Source: Verrucomicrobiaceae bacterium UBA1938
GTDB taxonomy: Bacteria; Verrucomicrobiota; Verrucomicrobiia; Verrucomicrobiales; Verrucomicrobiaceae
Length of the DNA stretch: 64,000 bases
Assembly (NCBI GenBank): GCA_002336895.1
Contig: DDFC01000035.1
Span: forward strand, 319,741 to 383,740
Direction: 5' to 3'
Under the pieces are notes generated by a model, which worked only from the letters and a program-made list of their open reading frames with translations, searched no databases and had not been told where the DNA came from. A program made the translations under genes and the position numbers. This document shows, piece after piece, positions 60,865-64,000 of the stretch (position 1 is the stretch's first letter; each line of letters begins with the position of its first letter).

Positions 60865-62370
60865 TCACAGTCCATTCCACACATGCATCACGGCGTAGCT
60901 TCGCCAAGGGCGCCAGGGCTGGGACAGCTCTTCGGCGCGCTTTGAGGTGACACCGCCGAGTTTGTTTCGCACAGCGATGTCTTCCTTGGGAAAGGCGTCC
61001 GGCCAGCGGAGGGCGCGCATGGCGATGTAGTGCGCGGTCCAGGGGCCGATGCCCGGTAGCGCGACCAACTGGGCGACGGCTGTCTCGGGATGGGCGCCGG
61101 GGTCTAGCTTGAGAGAGCCGGAGCGAAAGGCCTCTGCCAAAGTCAAGATGCAGGCGGCACGGGTGCGGATGATACCGTGGCGTGCTATGTCATCGACGCT
61201 GGCGCGGGCGACGATTTGTGCCTGAGGTGTGAGACGTGTGAGCTCAGGGAACGGGGTTTCGATTGTCTCACCGAAGGCCTCGGCATAGCGGCTGGCGATC
61301 TTGGTGGCGGCCTGCACAGTGATCTGCTGGCCGAGGATGGCACGCACGGCCATCTCAAAGCCATCAAACGCACCGGGTACGCGCTGCCCGGGATTTTGTA
61401 TGACGCTCTTTTTCAGCCTGTCATCCTGTGCCAAATGTGCGGCGATGAGGTCAGGCCTGGCGGCAAGATCGAACATATGACGCAGACGGCCCAGCAAAGC
61501 TGGGAGAACGGGAGTCAGCGAATGGGTGAACTCCACCAGCAGCGCGTGCTTCGCCGCCACATTGGACACTTTGATCCACCCCGTGTGTTCTCCCAGTCTC
61601 ACCGTACGAGCGTAGGTGTCGGCAGAGACAAACTCCACTCCGCAGATGACGCGGCCGGAGAGGAATTTGAGCATGCCTTCCCAGTCGTAAGGCGGACGAT
61701 AGCTGAGCAGGAGGGCGGAGGTATCGGAGGCATGAATGCCGTCCGGGTATGCGGCGGCCTCCTTGCGCAGGCGGGTGGGGGGCATGCGGTAATGGCGGCT
61801 GAAGGCGTCATTAAACCGGCGCAAGCTGGAGAAGCCGCTGGCGAAGGCGATCTCAATGACGGGCAGCGAGGTGTCGGTGAGGAGCAGCTTGGCGAGAAGG
61901 AGGCGACGGGTTTGAATGAGCTCAATGGGCGAGACTCCGAGCTCCTGCTGCACGATGCGGCGCAACTGTCGCGAGCTGAGGCCGAACTCGATGGCAATCT
62001 CCTCCAGGCCTGCACCGTCATCCGCGAGTCCTTCGTCCATGCGGTGCATGAGCAGGTTTGCCAAACGATGCGCCTGATCCACCGGTGCATGTCCGGGAGC
62101 CAGCTCCGGGCGGCAGCGCAGGCAGGGGCGAAAAGCGGCCTTTTCCGCAGCGCTGGCGCAGGTGAAGAAGCGGCAGTTTTCCCGCTTCGGGACGCGCACC
62201 GGGCAGACCGGGCGGCAGTAGATGCCCGTGGAGGTGACGCCCACAAAAAACACGCCGTCAAAACGTGGGTCGCGGGATTTCAGCGCATTGTAGGCGACGT
62301 CATCATCAATCAGATTCATGGAGGCAAGGCTGGCCCTGGCAGTCTGCAAAAACTGGCCGTTTTCGGACAT
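60865..62370 (-). CDS. Ada-AlkA fusion: methyl-sensing regulator and DNA-3-methyladenine glycosylase
   Basis: A 501-residue fusion for alkylation repair. Residues about 20-90 form the Ada metal-binding domain that takes methyl groups from phosphotriesters, with C52, C56, C83 and C86 (GIYCRPVC and RPCLRC). Residues about 95-200 form an AraC-type helix-turn-helix pair (LSSRQLRRIVQQELG). From about 210 an AlkA N-domain leads to the HhH-GPD glycosylase with ALPGIGPWTAHY and catalytic D464. Such fusions occur next to ogt in actinobacteria. Here ogt is divergent, and the shared 5' region contains an 18-bp inverted repeat that includes this gene's ATG. Self-activation by methylated Ada is an inference. 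M18 is an alternative start. Confidence 0.9.
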   Translation of the reverse strand: MSENGQFLQTARASLASMNLIDDDVAYNALKSRDPRFDGVFFVGVTSTGIYCRPVCPVRVPKRENCRFFTCASAAEKAAFRPCLRCRPELAPGHAPVDQAHRLANLLMHRMDEGLADDGAGLEEIAIEFGLSSRQLRRIVQQELGVSPIELIQTRRLLLAKLLLTDTSLPVIEIAFASGFSSLRRFNDAFSRHYRMPPTRLRKEAAAYPDGIHASDTSALLLSYRPPYDWEGMLKFLSGRVICGVEFVSADTYARTVRLGEHTGWIKVSNVAAKHALLVEFTHSLTPVLPALLGRLRHMFDLAARPDLIAAHLAQDDRLKKSVIQNPGQRVPGAFDGFEMAVRAILGQQITVQAATKIASRYAEAFGETIETPFPELTRLTPQAQIVARASVDDIARHGIIRTRAACILTLAEAFRSGSLKLDPGAHPETAVAQLVALPGIGPWTAHYIAMRALRWPDAFPKEDIAVRNKLGGVTSKRAEELSQPWRPWRSYAVMHVWNGL

Positions 62371-62405
62371 CGGGTTATTTTAACTTCATGTCCGAAAATG
62401 GCCAG
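62353..62405. repeat. 18-bp inverted repeat between Ada-AlkA and ogt
   Basis: The arms at 62353-62370 and 62388-62405 match in 17 of 18 positions when one is reverse-complemented, separated by 17 AT-rich bases. The left arm contains the Ada-AlkA start codon. Each arm read outward spells ATGTCCGAAAA, then C or T, then GGCCAG, so both encode MSENGQ. It may be a dyad operator, a strong RNA hairpin or the trace of an inverted duplication. Confidence 0.85.
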
Positions 62406-62444
62406 CACTCAGCTGCGCGGCTATGCATCATTCCCCGACCATGA
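62388..62444 (+). CDS. Possible 18-residue leader peptide upstream of ogt
   Basis: The right arm of the inverted repeat begins an ORF (MSENGQHSAARLCIIPRP) whose stop overlaps the ATG at 62441 of ogt as ATGA. That arrangement would couple ogt translation to the leader. There is no ribosome site in view, and the first six codons merely copy the Ada-AlkA start, so it may be fortuitous. Confidence 0.25.
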   Translation: MSENGQHSAARLCIIPRP

Positions 62445-62947
62445 AAGACAGCCATTATTATAAGACGATGCCTTCGCCCGTCGGAGAGCTTACGCTCGTG
62501 GCGGATGAACGGGCGCTGAAGGCGGTGCTGTGGGAGAATGATGATCCGAAACGGGTGCCTCTGGGTTCATTGCAGCACAGGGCCGGCCATCCAGTGCTTC
62601 TGGAGACGGAGCGGCAATTGCGGGAATACTTTGCGGGCCATCGTCTCACCTTTGATCTGCCTCTGGAATTTATAGGAACAGACTTTCAGCGCAGCGTATG
62701 GCAGGCCCTGCTGAGCATCCCCTTTGGCGAAACCCGCAGCTATGCGCAGATCGCCAAGCAGGTGGGAAATCCCAGCGCAGTACGCGCGGTGGGCGCGGCC
62801 AATGGCAGGAACCCCATCTCCATCATCGCACCATGCCACCGGGTGATTGGTTCCAACGGGAAGCTCACAGGCTTTGCAGGAGGCATGGAGGCCAAGGCTT
62901 TTTTGCTGAAGCTGGAGAAGATGGAACTGGCACTTTCCTCGTGTTGA
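62441..62947 (+). CDS. ogt: Methylated-DNA--protein-cysteine methyltransferase (Ogt)
   Basis: Suicide repair enzyme that moves O6-alkyl groups from guanine to its own cysteine. The acceptor is C132 (numbered from the ATG at 62441) in IIAPCHRVIG. FQRSVWQALLSIPFGETRSYAQIA is the helix-turn-helix DNA-binding region, and GKLTGFAGGMEAK ends the fold. Length is 168 residues. An ATG at 62423 adds six residues. It is divergent from the Ada-AlkA fusion and followed by a strong hairpin. Confidence 0.93.
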   Translation: MKDSHYYKTMPSPVGELTLVADERALKAVLWENDDPKRVPLGSLQHRAGHPVLLETERQLREYFAGHRLTFDLPLEFIGTDFQRSVWQALLSIPFGETRSYAQIAKQVGNPSAVRAVGAANGRNPISIIAPCHRVIGSNGKLTGFAGGMEAKAFLLKLEKMELALSSC

Positions 62948-62949
62948 CC

Positions 62950-62977
62950 CACCACCCCCGATAGTTCGGGGGTGGTG
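62950..62977. other. GC-rich hairpin downstream of ogt
   Basis: A perfect 12-bp stem (CACCACCCCCGA/TCGGGGGTGGTG) with a four-base loop starts three bases past the ogt stop. There is no T-run, so it is probably an RNA-stabilising or Rho-assisted 3' structure rather than a classical terminator. Confidence 0.5.
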
Positions 62978-63011
62978 CATGAACGCCCCGGCGTAGCCGT
63001 ATGAATGCCGA

Positions 63012-64000
63012 ATGCCCGACCGCGCCCTGTTTTTCTGCCTTTCCACCGGTCTGCTCGCCGCCATCAGCGGTACCGGGAGGGCTGCGCCTGCCGTAGTCCT
63101 GGACCCGAAGGTGCAGATGTATTTTGAAGAGCACTGCCTGAAGTGCCATGACGATGATGTGCAGAAGGGGGACTTCCGCATGGACACGCTGTCTCCGAAG
63201 GTGGGCTTTGAAAACACACCCCAGTGGCTGGAGATCATGGAGCGGATCAACTCCGGCGAGATGCCGCCGAAGAAGGAGAAGAAACAGCCGGAGGCCGCGG
63301 CCAGCGCACAGGTGGTGGAGTGGATCGCCGCGAGGATGAAGGAGGGCGAGCATGCGCGCATGGCCTCCCGCGCCCGGGTGAACTACAACCGCCTCACGAG
63401 GGATGAGTATGTGAACACGGTGCGGGACCTGCTGGGCGTGGTGTACGACGCGAAGGACCCCGGCGCCTTTCTGGAAGATCCCGAGTGGCACGGCTTTGAG
63501 CGCATCGGCTCGGTGCTGACGCTTTCTCCTTCAAACATTGAGAAGTATCTGGCGGCGGCGGAGACGATCTTGAACGAGGCCTACCCGGACATCATTCCTC
63601 CGGCGAAAAATGCGAAGCCGGCGGCGCCCTTTGGCGGCACAAAGCCAGTGCTCTATGAAGAGCAGATCAGCGAGCGGCACCGCGAGCGCCTGCGTGATCT
63701 GGGGCTGCTGGACAAGGTGCGCTATGACATGTGGCCGGGGGACATTTTCCGCTATTCGGCGCTCAAGGATCCGCTGCCAGAGTCTGGAGTCTATGAGATC
63801 AGCTACACTCTCAGCGGCCTGAAGCCGGAAAAAGGCCGTGCACCGCGCATCAAGGTCTATGAGTCGAAACTGGACCGCGTGCTGTATGAGCAAGACATCG
63901 TCGCGCCTGAGGACAAGCCCGTTACGATTACCTTCCGCACACATCTGCCCAAAGGTCGGCCGAACATCGAAGTATACAACGACGTGCCGGGCCCCTCCAA
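63012..64000 (+). CDS. PSCyt/DUF1587-DUF1592-type cytochrome protein (3' end outside the window)
   Basis: The frame opened by ATG 63012 stays open to the last base, giving 329 residues of a longer protein. A hydrophobic signal (MPDRALFFCLSTGLLAAIS) precedes a planctomycete-type cytochrome c motif, C42-L-K-C45-H46, expected to bind heme covalently. EWIAAR and then NYNRLTRDEYVNTVRDLLGV mark the DUF1587-like helical segment. The later region (SGVYEISYTLSGLKP, then PNIEVYNDVPG) resembles the beta domain found before DUF1592/DUF1588. Such proteins usually pair with DUF1501/DUF1552 genes and are thought to act in exported polysaccharide metabolism; their chemistry is not known. Confidence 0.85.
   Translation, partial: MPDRALFFCLSTGLLAAISGTGRAAPAVVLDPKVQMYFEEHCLKCHDDDVQKGDFRMDTLSPKVGFENTPQWLEIMERINSGEMPPKKEKKQPEAAASAQVVEWIAARMKEGEHARMASRARVNYNRLTRDEYVNTVRDLLGVVYDAKDPGAFLEDPEWHGFERIGSVLTLSPSNIEKYLAAAETILNEAYPDIIPPAKNAKPAAPFGGTKPVLYEEQISERHRERLRDLGLLDKVRYDMWPGDIFRYSALKDPLPESGVYEISYTLSGLKPEKGRAPRIKVYESKLDRVLYEQDIVAPEDKPVTITFRTHLPKGRPNIEVYNDVPGPS

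Overview
This window looks like chromosomal DNA from a GC-rich, Gram-negative member of the Planctomycetota/Verrucomicrobiota group, most likely Verrucomicrobiota of the Prosthecobacter/Verrucomicrobium type. The assignment is inferred from gene content. It rests on a DUF1501 protein, a PSCyt-type cytochrome protein, a secreted sulfatase, a sialate-esterase-like enzyme, many exported SGNH and alpha/beta hydrolases, an LPS outer-membrane pathway (lpxA, lptD, an lptF/G-type permease, a KdsD-like isomerase), and a verrucomicrobial STN-like module inside a giant secreted protein. I see no prophage, insertion sequence, CRISPR array or integrase. The window reads as stable core chromosome with accessory secreted enzymes.

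Layout. 1-9.5 kb: the 3' end of a sialate O-acetylesterase-like gene, an RlmM-like methyltransferase, a long PurF, a PQQ-type sugar dehydrogenase, a sulfatase, a secreted HMA-domain protein and a Tat-exported DUF1501 protein. 9.5-17 kb: a secreted M1 aminopeptidase with HEAT repeats, a small zincin, and a leftward set made of a ClpX-like ATPase, a catalytically dead nucleotidyl cyclase, recR and a GYF_2-RDD membrane protein. 17-24.7 kb: argC-argJ-argB-argD-argF, then murI and an LptF/G-like permease. 24.7-32 kb: exported peptidases and esterases, a TraB-family lipoprotein, a KdsD-like isomerase, an unknown anchored protein and a ferredoxin. 32-40 kb: a 2273-residue secreted protein and an MBL-fold protein. 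40-45.3 kb: four leftward exported or membrane hydrolases with 3-18 bp gaps. 45.3-50.7 kb: leuC, a dctA-like symporter and a class A PBP whose transpeptidase motifs are broken. 50.7-56 kb: a MidA-like methyltransferase, a TIGR01777 epimerase, a HAD phosphatase, a UDP-sugar epimerase, and a proline-rich membrane protein followed by a tiny ORF and a strong terminator. 56-59.6 kb: lpxA-lptD. 59.7-64 kb: tRNA-Ser(UGA), a GH26-like enzyme, divergent Ada-AlkA fusion and ogt genes, and the start of a PSCyt/DUF1587-type gene.

Themes. Arginine biosynthesis from N-acetylglutamate to citrulline is nearly complete in one strand run. Cell-envelope genes (LPS assembly and transport, Kdo precursor, glutamate racemase, PBP) are scattered. 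Alkylation repair is a divergent pair sharing an 18-bp inverted repeat that contains both ATGs. The least explained items are the giant mosaic protein, the PBP with an altered transpeptidase site, the ClpX-like/pseudo-cyclase pair, the isochorismatase-SGNH fusion with its hydrolase neighbours, and the Ada/Ogt inverted repeat. All functions are read from sequence alone. No database search was run.
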